From Actinacidiphila acidipaludis (GTDB lineage: Bacteria > Actinomycetota > Actinomycetes > Streptomycetales > Streptomycetaceae), in the NCBI RefSeq assembly GCF_019890725.1, contig NZ_JAINZZ010000013.1:62001-126000 (forward strand): 64,000 bases of DNA, read 5' to 3'. Below the pieces are notes generated by a model, which did no database searches, was not told the origin of the DNA, and saw only the letters and a list, made by a program, of their open reading frames with translations. Shown piece by piece: positions 7,604 through 15,958 of this stretch. Position 1 is the first letter of the stretch; each line of letters opens with the position of its first letter. The position numbers and the translations under genes are program-made.

Positions 7604-9258
7604 ACGGCGGCGGACCGTTCCTCGCGGTGGCGGCCGGCGACCGGCACGGGCTGGCGATCGTGCTGTTCACCCTGTTCGTGTCGGTGACGCTGGCCATCAC
7701 GGCCTGGGCCGGGCGGCGGCGGAGTTCGTCGGTGGAGTTCTTCGCCGGGGGACGGCTGTTCACGCCGATGGAGAACGGCTTCGCGATCGCCGGCGACTAC
7801 ATGTCCGCCGCGTCCTTCCTCGGCATCTCCGGGCTCATCGCGCTCTTCGGCTACGACGGCCTGCTGTACTCGGTGGGCTTCCTGGTGGCCTGGCTGGTCG
7901 TGCTGATGCTGGTGGCCGAACTGGTCCGCAACTGCGGCCGGTACACCCTCGCCGACGTGCTGGCCGCGCGGATGCGGCGGCGGCCGGTGCGGATCGCCGC
8001 GGGCACCGCGTCGGTCACGGTCTCGATCCTCTACCTGGTGGCCCAGATGGTGGGGGCCGGCAGTCTGGTGGGTGTGCTGCTCGGCGGCAGCGACAGCAGA
8101 ACGGCCCGCACCTGGACGGTGGTCGGGGTCGGCGCCCTGATGATGTTCTACGTGGCCTTCGGCGGCATGCGGGCCACCACGTGGATCCAGATCGTCAAGA
8201 CCGTGCTGCTCATCGGCGGGACCGTCGCGCTCACCGTGCTCGTGCTGGTGCGCTTCCACGGCGACTTCGGGCGGCTGCTGCACACAGCGGCGGCCAACAG
8301 CGGGCACGGGGAGGCGTTCCTCGGTCCCGGCCTGAAGTACGGGGGGAGCTGGACCAGCCGGCTGGACTTCATCAGCCTCGGTCTGGCCCTGGTGCTGGGC
8401 ACCGCGGGCCTGCCGCACATCCTGTCCCGCTTCTACACCGTGCCCACCGCGCGGTCCGCCCGCCGCTCGGTGGTGTGGGCGATCGGGCTGATCGGCGTGT
8501 TCTACCTGATGACGATCGTGCTCGGGTTCGGTGCGGCCGCGCTGGTCGGCTCGGCCAAGGTCCACGACTCCAACGCGGCCGGGAACACCGCGGTCCCGCT
8601 GCTGGCGGAAGTGCTCGGTGGCGGCTCGGGGACCACCGGCGGGGCGGTGCTCTTCGCGGTGGTCGGCGCGGTGGCGTTCGCGACGATCCTCGCGGTGGTC
8701 GCGGGCATCACCCTGGCCTCGTCGGCCTCCGTCGCCCACGACCTGTACGCGACCTGGCGCCGCCGCGGCCCCGACGCGCCGGGCGGACCGGCGGCGGCGC
8801 AAGGGGAGATGGAGCAGGGCGAGGTGCGGGTCGCGCGGTTCGCCGCGGTCGGTGTCGGCGCGGTCGCCATCGCGCTGAGCCTGCTGGCGCAGGACCAGAA
8901 CGTGGCGTTCCTGGTCGGCCTGGCGTTCGCCGTCGCCGCGTCGGCGAACCTGCCCGCGCTGCTCTACTCGCTGTTCTGGCGCCGCTTCACCACCCGCGGC
9001 GCGGTCTGGTCGGTCTACGGCGGCCTGCTGCCGTCCCTGCTGCTGGTTGCGCTCTCGCCGGTGGTGTCCGGGCGGCCCGACGCCCTGCTGCCCGGCGTGG
9101 ACTTCCACGTCTTCCCGCTGGAGAACCCGGGTCTGGTCTCCGTCCCGCTCGGCATCCTGGCCGGCTGGCTGGGCACCGTCACCTCGCGCGAGCCGGCCGA
9201 CGACGCCGCCTACGCCGAGATGGAGGTGCGCTCCCTCACCGGGGCCGGCGCCGCCTGA
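7600..9258 (+). CDS. Sodium:solute symporter, cation/acetate type
   Basis: The 552-residue polytopic protein of the SSS family has about 13 hydrophobic segments. The family's N-terminal block is present (SVEFFAGGRLFTPMENGFAIAGDYMSAASFLG), as are the RYTLADVLAARM and GTAGLPHILSRFYTVP motifs, which point to ActP-like monocarboxylate (acetate/pyruvate/propionate) uptake driven by sodium or protons. The TTG start at 7600 overlaps the DUF485 stop. A CitA/CitB-type two-component system lies convergently just downstream and is a plausible controller. The exact substrate is inferred, not shown. Confidence 0.9.
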   Translation: MNGGGPFLAVAAGDRHGLAIVLFTLFVSVTLAITAWAGRRRSSSVEFFAGGRLFTPMENGFAIAGDYMSAASFLGISGLIALFGYDGLLYSVGFLVAWLVVLMLVAELVRNCGRYTLADVLAARMRRRPVRIAAGTASVTVSILYLVAQMVGAGSLVGVLLGGSDSRTARTWTVVGVGALMMFYVAFGGMRATTWIQIVKTVLLIGGTVALTVLVLVRFHGDFGRLLHTAAANSGHGEAFLGPGLKYGGSWTSRLDFISLGLALVLGTAGLPHILSRFYTVPTARSARRSVVWAIGLIGVFYLMTIVLGFGAAALVGSAKVHDSNAAGNTAVPLLAEVLGGGSGTTGGAVLFAVVGAVAFATILAVVAGITLASSASVAHDLYATWRRRGPDAPGGPAAAQGEMEQGEVRVARFAAVGVGAVAIALSLLAQDQNVAFLVGLAFAVAASANLPALLYSLFWRRFTTRGAVWSVYGGLLPSLLLVALSPVVSGRPDALLPGVDFHVFPLENPGLVSVPLGILAGWLGTVTSREPADDAAYAEMEVRSLTGAGAA

Positions 9259-9347
9259 CCGATTCCCGGCCGACACCTGCGCCCCCACGGCTCAACGCGC
9301 ACCCATCGTCAGGCCCCCCGAGCCCTTGCGAGCAGGCGCGCGCCGCG

Positions 9348-10046
9348 TCAGGCCGGCGCCGCCCACGCGTACAGGTGCTCCGGGCGGCCGGTGTCCCCGT
9401 ACTTCAGGGAGAGCTGGACCCGGCCCGCCTGCTCCAGGTGCTTGAGGTAGCGCTGCGCGGTCGAGCGGCTCAGACCGGCCCGCTCCGCGACCTCGTGCGC
9501 CGACAGCGCGCCGCCGGCCTCCCGCAGCACGCGGCGGATCAGGTCGGCGGTGGGCGCGGAGTGTCCCTTGGGCAGGGCGGCGGGGGAGGCGGTCGCCGTG
9601 CGCAGCGCCCCGAAGATCCGGTCCACCTGCTCCTGGCCGGCCTCGCCGCCCGCGCCGCCGGCCACACCGTCGACCGTGCGCCGCAGCGCCGCGTACCCCT
9701 CGAGCTTGGCCCGCAGCCCGGCGAAGCCGAACGGCTTCACCAGGTACTGCAGCGCCCCGAGCCGCATCGCGGCCTGGACGGTCGCGACGTCCCGGGCCGC
9801 GGTCACCATGATCACGTCGGCGTGGTGGCCGAGCTGCCGCATCCGCCGGACCAGCGTCAGACCCGTCTCGTCCGGCAGGTAGTGGTCGAGCAGCACCAGG
9901 TCGATGCGGGTGCGTTCCAGGGTGGCCAGGGCGTGGGCCGCGGTGTGGGCGCGGGCGGCCACCCGGAAGCCGGGCACCTTGCCGACATAGGCCGAGTTGA
10001 TCTCGGCCACCCGGAAGTCGTCGTCCACGACCAGGACCTCGATCAT
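9348..10046 (-). CDS. Response regulator, CitB/DcuR type
   Basis: The 232-residue protein has a receiver domain with DDD at 8-10, phosphoacceptor Asp54 (LVLLDHYLPDETG) and VKPFGF near residue 106. A linker and C-terminal winged-HTH of the CitB/DcuR kind follow (EVAERAGLSRSTAQRYLKHL, about 180-200). Family members activate transport and catabolism of citrate, C4-dicarboxylates or related acids. The ATG at 10046 overlaps the kinase stop (ATGA on the minus strand). It faces the symporter gene convergently. Confidence 0.93.
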   Translation of the reverse strand: MIEVLVVDDDFRVAEINSAYVGKVPGFRVAARAHTAAHALATLERTRIDLVLLDHYLPDETGLTLVRRMRQLGHHADVIMVTAARDVATVQAAMRLGALQYLVKPFGFAGLRAKLEGYAALRRTVDGVAGGAGGEAGQEQVDRIFGALRTATASPAALPKGHSAPTADLIRRVLREAGGALSAHEVAERAGLSRSTAQRYLKHLEQAGRVQLSLKYGDTGRPEHLYAWAAPA

Positions 10047-11677
10047 CGTGCGCCTCCCGGAGCAGCGGCGAACAGTTCGGCGGCGGACGGTCCCGCGGTG
10101 AACTCGGCGGAGGCCAGCGCCTCCGGCAGCACCACGGTGAACACCGCGCCGCCGCCCGCCCGTGCGCCGACGCGGGCAATGCCGCCGTACCGCTCCGCCA
10201 GCCGCCGCACCAGCGCCAGTCCGAGGCCGCGCCCGCGGTGCGCCGGGGCCTGCTTGGTGGTCCAGCCCTCGGTGAAGATCCGGTCCCGCAGGTCCGGCGG
10301 CACCCCGGGCCCGTCGTCGCTCACCCGCAGCACCAGCGTCTTCCGCTCGGCCCGCAGCTCCACCTCGACCGCGGAGGCGGCGGCGTCCAGCGCGTTGTCG
10401 ATGAGGTTGCCCAGCACCGTCACCAGGTCCCGGGGGTCGACGACCCGATCCGGCAGCCAGGTGGCGGACGAGATCCGCAGGGCGACCCCGCGTTCGGCGG
10501 CGATCGCCGCCTTCCCGACCAGCAGCGCCGACAGCAGCGGCTCGTGCACCCGGTCGGCGACCTCCTCCGCCGAGGCCCGGTGGGTGTCGGCGACCTCGGC
10601 CACATACTCCGCGGCGGCGTCGTTGAGCCCGAGCTCCAGCAGGCCCAGCACCGTGTGCAGCCGGTTGGCGTGCTCGTGGTCCTGGGCGCGCAGCGCCTCC
10701 AGCAGGCCGTGGGTGGAGTCCAGCTCCCGGCCGAGCTGTTCCAGCTCCGTGCGGTCCCGCAGGGTGACCACGGCGCCTCCGTCCTCGGTCGGCATGCGGT
10801 TGGCGACCAGCACCCGGCCGCCGCTGACCGTGAGCAGGTCGGCGCCCTCCGCGCGGCCGGCCAGCACGTCGGTGGTGCGCCCCGGGGGCAGCAGTTCGTC
10901 CAGCGGACGTCCCGCCGCGTCGCCGCCGAGACCCAGCAAGCGCTGCGCCTCGTCGTTCACCAGCCGCACCCGGCCCTGCGGGTCGAGTGCGACCACCCCT
11001 TCGCGGATGCCGTGCAGCATGGCCTCGCGTTCGTCCAGCAGCGCCGAGATGTCCGCGAAGGCCAGCCCGTGGGTGGCCCGCTGCAGCCGCCGCGACGCCC
11101 ACACCGCGGCGAGCACACCGACGGCCAGCGCCGCGCCGGCGTACAGCAGCAGCCCGGGCACCGAGGCCAGCAGCCGGTTGCGGACGCTGGTGTAGCCGAT
11201 ACCCACCGACACCGCGCCGACGATCCGCCCGGAGCGGTCCCGCAGCGGCACCTTGCCGCGCGCGCTGCGGCCCAGCGTGCCGCTGTCGATCTGCTTGACC
11301 TCCTTGCCGCTCAGCGCCTCCTTCGGGCTGGTGGACACGGGGTCCCCGATCCGGTCGGCGTCGGTGTGCGACCAGCGGGTGCCGTGCGTGTCCATCACCA
11401 CGACGTAGAGGGCCTGGGTGCGCTTGCGGACCCGTTCGGCCTCGGCCTGCACCGGGTTGTTCCGGGTCGGCCGGGAGGACTCCAGCTCCTGGACCACGTC
11501 GGGGTCGGCCGCCACGGCCTGGGCGATGGCCAGCGCCCGGCTCTCGGCCTGGTCGTCGAGCTGGTGGCTGAGCGGCGCCAGGAACAGGCCGGTGGCCAGT
11601 GCGGTGACCCCCGCCGTGATCGCCAGCTGCATCAGCAGGACCTGCGCCGAGACACGGCGCGGCCACCTGATCCGCAT
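10043..11677 (-). CDS. Sensor histidine kinase, CitA/DcuS type
   Basis: The 544-residue kinase has a first transmembrane helix (about 14-35), an extracytoplasmic sCache/PASp domain (about 36-175), a second helix (about 177-200), a cytoplasmic PAS domain (about 210-320) and a SPOB_a/HATPase module. The phosphoacceptor histidine lies in RAQDHEHANRLHTVLG, and the ATPase N and G boxes are LIDNALDAA and GRGLGLALVRR. This architecture is that of carboxylate sensors. I chose the ATG at 11677 (MRIRWPRRV) because GGAGGG precedes it; the frame continues upstream to 11755 without an RBS. The response-regulator start overlaps its stop. Confidence 0.92.
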   Translation of the reverse strand: MRIRWPRRVSAQVLLMQLAITAGVTALATGLFLAPLSHQLDDQAESRALAIAQAVAADPDVVQELESSRPTRNNPVQAEAERVRKRTQALYVVVMDTHGTRWSHTDADRIGDPVSTSPKEALSGKEVKQIDSGTLGRSARGKVPLRDRSGRIVGAVSVGIGYTSVRNRLLASVPGLLLYAGAALAVGVLAAVWASRRLQRATHGLAFADISALLDEREAMLHGIREGVVALDPQGRVRLVNDEAQRLLGLGGDAAGRPLDELLPPGRTTDVLAGRAEGADLLTVSGGRVLVANRMPTEDGGAVVTLRDRTELEQLGRELDSTHGLLEALRAQDHEHANRLHTVLGLLELGLNDAAAEYVAEVADTHRASAEEVADRVHEPLLSALLVGKAAIAAERGVALRISSATWLPDRVVDPRDLVTVLGNLIDNALDAAASAVEVELRAERKTLVLRVSDDGPGVPPDLRDRIFTEGWTTKQAPAHRGRGLGLALVRRLAERYGGIARVGARAGGGAVFTVVLPEALASAEFTAGPSAAELFAAAPGGAR

Positions 11678-11832
11678 GACGCTGCCCTCCGACTCCGGCC
11701 GTCCGTGCGGCCGGCTCTGCAGGCGCCGGCGGCCACGGCTCCGCGGCCGGGTCACCCGCCGCGCCCTGCCCGACGTGTGCTGTCACGGCCGTCCCGGCGC
11801 ACCCCTGGCCCCGCGTGCGTCGACGTCCGTGT

Positions 11833-11857
11833 CGTCAACGCAACGTAAACGCTGACG
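11833..11857. promoter_or_regulatory. Imperfect inverted repeat, candidate operator
   Basis: CGTCAACG and CGCTGACG (7 of 8 complementary) flank 9 bp in the divergent gap between the sensor kinase and the ABC ATPase genes. This could be a regulator site; there is no direct evidence. Confidence 0.3.
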
Positions 11858-11900
11858 CCGCGGAACGGCAGTCCCCGTGTCGCTTTCGTTGTCTCACGGC

Positions 11901-11918
11901 GAGCAAAACGAGCAGAAC
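11901..11918. promoter_or_regulatory. 9-bp tandem direct repeat, candidate response-regulator site
   Basis: GAGCAAAAC is followed immediately by GAGCAGAAC (8 of 9 identical) in an unusually A-rich stretch of the divergent intergenic region. Tandem direct half-sites of this type are common for response regulators. Confidence 0.35.
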
Positions 11919-11981
11919 ACCGCTCTGTGCGCAGAAGGGGCCCAGCGCTCACAAGGCTGTCGGCACCCGGTGTGACGCTCC

Positions 11982-11987
11982 TAACGT
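11982..11987 (+). promoter_or_regulatory. -10 box TAACGT, probable leaderless start
   Basis: TAACGT lies 8 nt before the ATG at 11996, and no Shine-Dalgarno is visible. It is the likely promoter of the ABC importer operon. Confidence 0.45.
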
Positions 11988-11995
11988 CCACCGCC

Positions 11996-12811
11996 ATGAC
12001 CAGCAACACGAGCCCCGCCATCGAGCTGCGGGGGGCGGGCAAGGCGTTCCGGACACCGTCCGGCGCCCTGCACACCGCCGTACGGGATCTGGACCTGACC
12101 GTGGAACGCGGTGAGTTCGTCGCGGTCGTCGGACCCACCGGATGCGGCAAGTCGACCACGCTGACCCTCGTCAGCGGCCTGGAGGAGCCCACCGAGGGCG
12201 AGGTCCTGGTGGGCGGCGAGCCGGTGGGCGGCATCGGCGGCAACGTCGGTTTCGTCTTCCAGCAGGATGCCGTCTTCCCCTGGCGCACGGTCCTGTCCAA
12301 CGTCATGGCCGGACCGCGGTTCCGCGGCGTGGCCAAGGCCGAAGCACGGGAGCGGGCCCGCGACTGGCTGGCCCGGGTGGGCCTGTCCGCCTTCGAGGAC
12401 CGCTACCCGCACCAGCTTTCCGGCGGCCAGCGCAAGCGCGTCGCCCTGGCGGCCACCTTCGTCAACGACCCGGGGATCCTGCTCATGGACGAGCCGTTCT
12501 CCGCGCTCGACGTGCAGACCCGGGCGCTGATGTCCGACCAGCTCCTCGACCTGTGGGCGGGTACCGGGTCCTCCGTCGTCTTCGTCACCCACGACCTGGA
12601 GGAGTCGATCGCGCTGGCCGACAAGGTCGTCGTGATGACCGCGGGGCCCGCCACCGTGAAGGAGGTCTTCACCATCGACCTGCCGCGTCCGCGCAAGGTC
12701 GAGGAGGTCCGCCTGGAGCCCCGGTTCGTCGAGATCTACCGCGAGATCTGGTCGTCGCTCGGCGAAGAGGTCCGCATCACCCGTGAGAGGGGTGCCGCTC
12801 ATGCCGCCTGA
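11996..12811 (+). CDS. ABC transporter ATPase, nitrate/taurine/thiamine-precursor type
   Basis: The 271-residue ATPase has Walker A GPTGCGKST (about 46-54), Q-loop FVFQQDAVFPW, signature LSGGQRKRV, Walker B ILLMDEPFSALD and the switch histidine in VTHDLEE. Together with the permease and lipoprotein that follow it forms an importer of the NitT/TauT class, whose substrates include nitrate, sulfonates, pyrimidine-type thiamine precursors and similar compounds. The ATG at 11996 follows a leaderless-type -10 box. Its last 11 nt overlap the permease gene. Confidence 0.93.
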   Translation: MTSNTSPAIELRGAGKAFRTPSGALHTAVRDLDLTVERGEFVAVVGPTGCGKSTTLTLVSGLEEPTEGEVLVGGEPVGGIGGNVGFVFQQDAVFPWRTVLSNVMAGPRFRGVAKAEARERARDWLARVGLSAFEDRYPHQLSGGQRKRVALAATFVNDPGILLMDEPFSALDVQTRALMSDQLLDLWAGTGSSVVFVTHDLEESIALADKVVVMTAGPATVKEVFTIDLPRPRKVEEVRLEPRFVEIYREIWSSLGEEVRITRERGAAHAA

Positions 12812-13679
12812 GTCCGTGTCCCTGCCCGCCGCCGGCGCCCTGGCCAAGCCGTCCGACGCCGCCGAGCGCAGCAAGGCGCGCGCCCGTGCCGTCCGCAGGC
12901 GCGCCCTGCTCGTCAACGGCGCCCGGCTGCTGGTGCTGGTGCTCTTCCTCGGCCTGTGGGAGTGGTTCTCCCGGGCCGGCGTCATCGACAAGTTCAACTT
13001 CTCGATGCCCTCGGAGGTCTACGACCAGATCCGCACCTGGGTCATGCACGGCACCGCCCAGGGATCGCTGGCCGAACAGATCTGGGCCACCCTGCAGGAA
13101 GCCCTGTACGGCTGGGTGATCGGCGTCGCCGCCGGTGTGCTGCTGGGCATCGCCCTCGGCCGGGTGCGCTTCCTCGCCGACGTCTTCGGCCCCTATGTGA
13201 AGATCCTCAACGCGATGCCGCGCATCGTGCTCGCGCCGATCTTCCTCATCTGGTTCGGCCTGGGCCCGGCCTCCAAGGTCGCCTCGGCGGTCGTGCTGGT
13301 CTTCTTCCCGGTGTTCTTCAACGCCTTCCAGGGCGCCCGGGAGGTCGACCGCAACCTGGTCGCCAACGCCCGCATCCTCGGCGCGAGCAACCGCCAGGTC
13401 ACCTTCCAGGTCGTCATCCCCTCGGCCACCTCGTGGATCTTCACCAGCCTGCACGTCAGCTTCGGCTTCGCGCTGATCGGCGCGATCGTCGGCGAGTACA
13501 TCGGCGCCACCAAGGGCCTCGGGCTGATGGTCTCCACCGCCCAGGGCACCTTCAACTCGGCGGGTGTCTACGCGGCCATGGTGATCCTCGCCGTCGTCGC
13601 CCTCATCGCCGAGGGCCTGCTCACCTTCCTGGAGAAGCGGCTCTTCCGCTGGAAGCCCGCCGAGTCCGGCGCCCGCTGA
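12801..13679 (+). CDS. ABC transporter permease, NitT/TauT type
   Basis: The 292-residue integral membrane protein has a basic cytoplasmic N-terminus and about six transmembrane helices. The BPD_transp_1 coupling loop is present (EVDRNLVANARILGAS at about 192-207), as is the IVGEYIGATKGLG motif typical of SsuC/TauC-like permeases. The ATG at 12801 overlaps the ATPase gene by 11 nt (preceding GAGAGGGG), and the lipoprotein gene follows after 69 bp. Confidence 0.93.
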   Translation: MPPESVSLPAAGALAKPSDAAERSKARARAVRRRALLVNGARLLVLVLFLGLWEWFSRAGVIDKFNFSMPSEVYDQIRTWVMHGTAQGSLAEQIWATLQEALYGWVIGVAAGVLLGIALGRVRFLADVFGPYVKILNAMPRIVLAPIFLIWFGLGPASKVASAVVLVFFPVFFNAFQGAREVDRNLVANARILGASNRQVTFQVVIPSATSWIFTSLHVSFGFALIGAIVGEYIGATKGLGLMVSTAQGTFNSAGVYAAMVILAVVALIAEGLLTFLEKRLFRWKPAESGAR

Positions 13680-13748
13680 CCGCCCTTCTCCACCTCCCAG
13701 TCGCCCGGTTTCCCCTCCCGCACCGCCACCTCACAAGGACGTGACCCC

Positions 13749-14840
13749 ATGCGTACCCGCAGCACGACGCTGATCGCCCTCGCCGGCGCGCTCGCCCTCA
13801 CCACCCTCACCGCCTGCGCGAACGACGCCGCCACCGGCTCCGGTTCGGGCTCCGACAGCGGCGCGGCCGCCGACGCCGGCTCGAACGGCAACGCCGGCGC
13901 CGCCAAGGACGCGACCAAGGTGAAGATCATGGTCGGCGGCCTCGACAAGGTCATCTACCTGCCCGCCATGCTGTCCCAGCGCCTCGGCTACTTCAGCGCC
14001 GAAGGCCTCGACGTGACGCTGATGACCGAGCCCGCGGGCGTGGACGCCACCACCGCGCTGGTCTCCGGCGACGTCCAGGGCGCGGTCGGCTTCTACGACC
14101 ACACCCTGGACCTGCAGACCAAGGGCAAGCACGTGGAGTCGGTCGTGCAGTTCGCCCAGGCCCCCGGCGAGGTCGAGGTGGTCTCCGGCAAGGCCGCCGG
14201 CGACATCACCTCCGCCAAGGACTTCAAGGGCAAGAAGCTCGGCGTGACGGGCCTCGGCTCCTCGACCGACTTCCTCACCAAGTACCTGGCGGTGCACAAC
14301 GGCCTGAAGGTCAGCGACTTCACCCCGATCGCGGCCGGGGCCGGCCAGACCTTCATCGCCGCCATGCAGCAGGGCTCCATCCAGGCGGGCATGACCACCG
14401 ACCCGACCGTGGCGCAGATCCTGGACAAGGGCGTCGGCAAGGTGCTCTACGACATGCGCACCCCCGACGGCTCCCGCCAGGCGCTGGGCGGCCTGTACCC
14501 GTCGTCCAGCCTGTACATGAACACCGCCTGGGTCGACAGCCACAAGGAGACCGTCCAGAAGCTGGCCAACGCGTTCGTGAAGACCCTCAAGTGGATGTCC
14601 ACCCACACCCCGGAGGAGATCGCGGCGAAGATGCCCGCCGACTACGCGCAGGGCGGTGCCAAGCTGTACGCGCAGGCGATCAAGTCCACGCTGCCGATGT
14701 TCACCACGGACGGCGTGATGCCCGCGGACGGTCCGGCGACGGTGGAGAACGTACTGAAGGCGTTCAACCCGAACCTGCAGCACGCCACCGTGGACCTGGA
14801 CAAGACCTACACCACGGAGTTCGTGAAGGCCGCCAAGTAG
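13749..14840 (+). CDS. ABC transporter substrate-binding lipoprotein (NMT1/THI5-like)
   Basis: The 363-residue lipoprotein has a type II signal peptide with lipobox LTAC (Cys23), a Ser/Gly/Asp-rich linker (24-55) and an SBP fold of the NMT1/SsuA class. The recognisable pieces are KIMVGGLDKVIYLPAMLSQ, LGYFSAEGLDVTL and then KGKKLGVTGLGSSTDF. Such proteins deliver small organic ligands to the permease; the ligand cannot be read from sequence. It is the last gene of the three-gene importer operon and is preceded by AAGGACGTGACCCC. Confidence 0.92.
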   Translation: MRTRSTTLIALAGALALTTLTACANDAATGSGSGSDSGAAADAGSNGNAGAAKDATKVKIMVGGLDKVIYLPAMLSQRLGYFSAEGLDVTLMTEPAGVDATTALVSGDVQGAVGFYDHTLDLQTKGKHVESVVQFAQAPGEVEVVSGKAAGDITSAKDFKGKKLGVTGLGSSTDFLTKYLAVHNGLKVSDFTPIAAGAGQTFIAAMQQGSIQAGMTTDPTVAQILDKGVGKVLYDMRTPDGSRQALGGLYPSSSLYMNTAWVDSHKETVQKLANAFVKTLKWMSTHTPEEIAAKMPADYAQGGAKLYAQAIKSTLPMFTTDGVMPADGPATVENVLKAFNPNLQHATVDLDKTYTTEFVKAAK

Positions 14841-14872
14841 CGCTCGCGCCGGGCTCGTTCCGGGCTCATCGC

Positions 14873-14908
14873 GGCGCTCGATCCGGCGCTCGTTCCGGCG
14901 CTTGTTCC
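14873..14908. repeat. 12-bp tandem repeat x3
   Basis: GGCGCTCGATCC, GGCGCTCGTTCC and GGCGCTTGTTCC lie in tandem, with degenerate copies just upstream (from about 14851). They lie between the convergent lipoprotein gene and the sucrase/ferredoxin-like gene. The function is unknown. Confidence 0.6.
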
Positions 14909-14949
14909 GGCCACCGCCACTCGTCCCGGCCGCCCGGAGCTCGTTGCCG

Positions 14950-15876
14950 CTACGCGGCCCCGGCCACCTGCTCGACGCTCGTGACGTCCAGCCGCGCAGG
15001 TGTGCCGAGGGCCGCGCCGCAGCTCTCCGGGCGGGGCGGCTGCGCGGCGGAGCGGGTGACGGCCACCTCCCAGACGCGGCCGTCGCGGTGGGTGACCGGC
15101 ACCGTCCAGTGGTCCCCGCCGCGCGGCTCGGCCGGCCCGACGGCCAGCGCGTCCGCCCGCTCCTCCCCGGTCAGGCTGCGCACCGCGAGTTCGGCGGCCT
15201 GGCCGGGGCGTTCCCATGCCGAGCGGCCGCGGCAGCCCGCCAGGACCACCAGTCCGGAGGCGGCCGCCTCCAGGATGTCCTTGGCGTGGTGGCCGTTGAC
15301 CCGGCCGTAGGCGTAGCCGTGCGGCAGCACCAGCATCGTGGGGGCGAACCGGTGGCCGCCGAGGTGGGTGACCTCCCACACGTCGTGGCCGCCGGAGCGG
15401 GTGAGCTCGTCGGCGAGCGGACGGCCGTACACCGCGCAGCACTGGTCGCGCCGCCCGTTGGTGCACACCAGGGCGATCGGCGGCCCGTCGTACGCCGTGC
15501 CGAAGCCGCCATGGCTGCCCGCGCCCAGGGCCGCGAAGTCCAGGGCGGTCAGCTCCGCGGGGTCCGCGAGCGAGGCCGTACGGATCCAGGGGTCGTCCGG
15601 GGCGGTGTGCGCGATGATCACCCGGCGACGGGCGGGACGGTGCAGGTCGGCGTGCCGGCCGGTGCGGCGGATCAGCGCCACGCGCACGCCGGTGCCGTCG
15701 GCCAGCCGCTCCAGGGCCCGGCCGACCTCGGGGTCCAGATGGCTGGACTTGAGGGCCTTGGCGCCCCACGGGCCCGCCTGCTCGATCAGCAGCCAGGTCC
15801 GGGCGACGGCCGCGGTGGCGGCGACGGGTTCGGCCAGGGCGGCGGACGCGCGGGCGCAGCTGATCTTTTCGCTCAC
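14950..15876 (-). CDS. Sucrase/ferredoxin-like (Suc_Fer) family protein
   Basis: The 308-residue protein belongs to the Suc_Fer-like family, a thioredoxin-like ferredoxin domain of uncertain role. Cysteine motifs are visible: CTNGRRDQCC at about 165-175 and HLGGHRFAPT about 35 residues later, then CRGRSAW. These could hold a [2Fe-2S] cluster by analogy with thioredoxin-like ferredoxins. I chose the GTG at 15876, which lies 7 nt after a TAGGCT -10 box; the frame continues to an ATG at 15906, but that would place the -10 inside the gene. It is separated from parC by 82 bp and a hairpin. Confidence 0.82.
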   Translation of the reverse strand: MSEKISCARASAALAEPVAATAAVARTWLLIEQAGPWGAKALKSSHLDPEVGRALERLADGTGVRVALIRRTGRHADLHRPARRRVIIAHTAPDDPWIRTASLADPAELTALDFAALGAGSHGGFGTAYDGPPIALVCTNGRRDQCCAVYGRPLADELTRSGGHDVWEVTHLGGHRFAPTMLVLPHGYAYGRVNGHHAKDILEAAASGLVVLAGCRGRSAWERPGQAAELAVRSLTGEERADALAVGPAEPRGGDHWTVPVTHRDGRVWEVAVTRSAAQPPRPESCGAALGTPARLDVTSVEQVAGAA

Positions 15877-15883
15877 CTGCGTG

Positions 15884-15889
15884 AGCCTA
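15884..15889 (-). promoter_or_regulatory. -10 box TAGGCT, probable leaderless start
   Basis: On the minus strand TAGGCT is 7 nt before the GTG at 15876, the typical layout of a leaderless Streptomyces gene. No RBS precedes the GTG. Confidence 0.45.
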
Positions 15890-15917
15890 GTGCGGTTCGC
15901 CGGCACACCACGGATCG

Positions 15918-15950
15918 GCGGGGCGGGGCGCCCCCGCGGGGACGCCCCGC
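15918..15950 (-). terminator. GC-rich hairpin after parC
   Basis: GCGGGGCG (15918-15925) and CGCCCCGC (15943-15950) form a hairpin with further GC pairs inside, 9 bp beyond the parC stop. It is a probable terminator of parC. Confidence 0.5.
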
Positions 15951-15958
15951 GACCGGGT

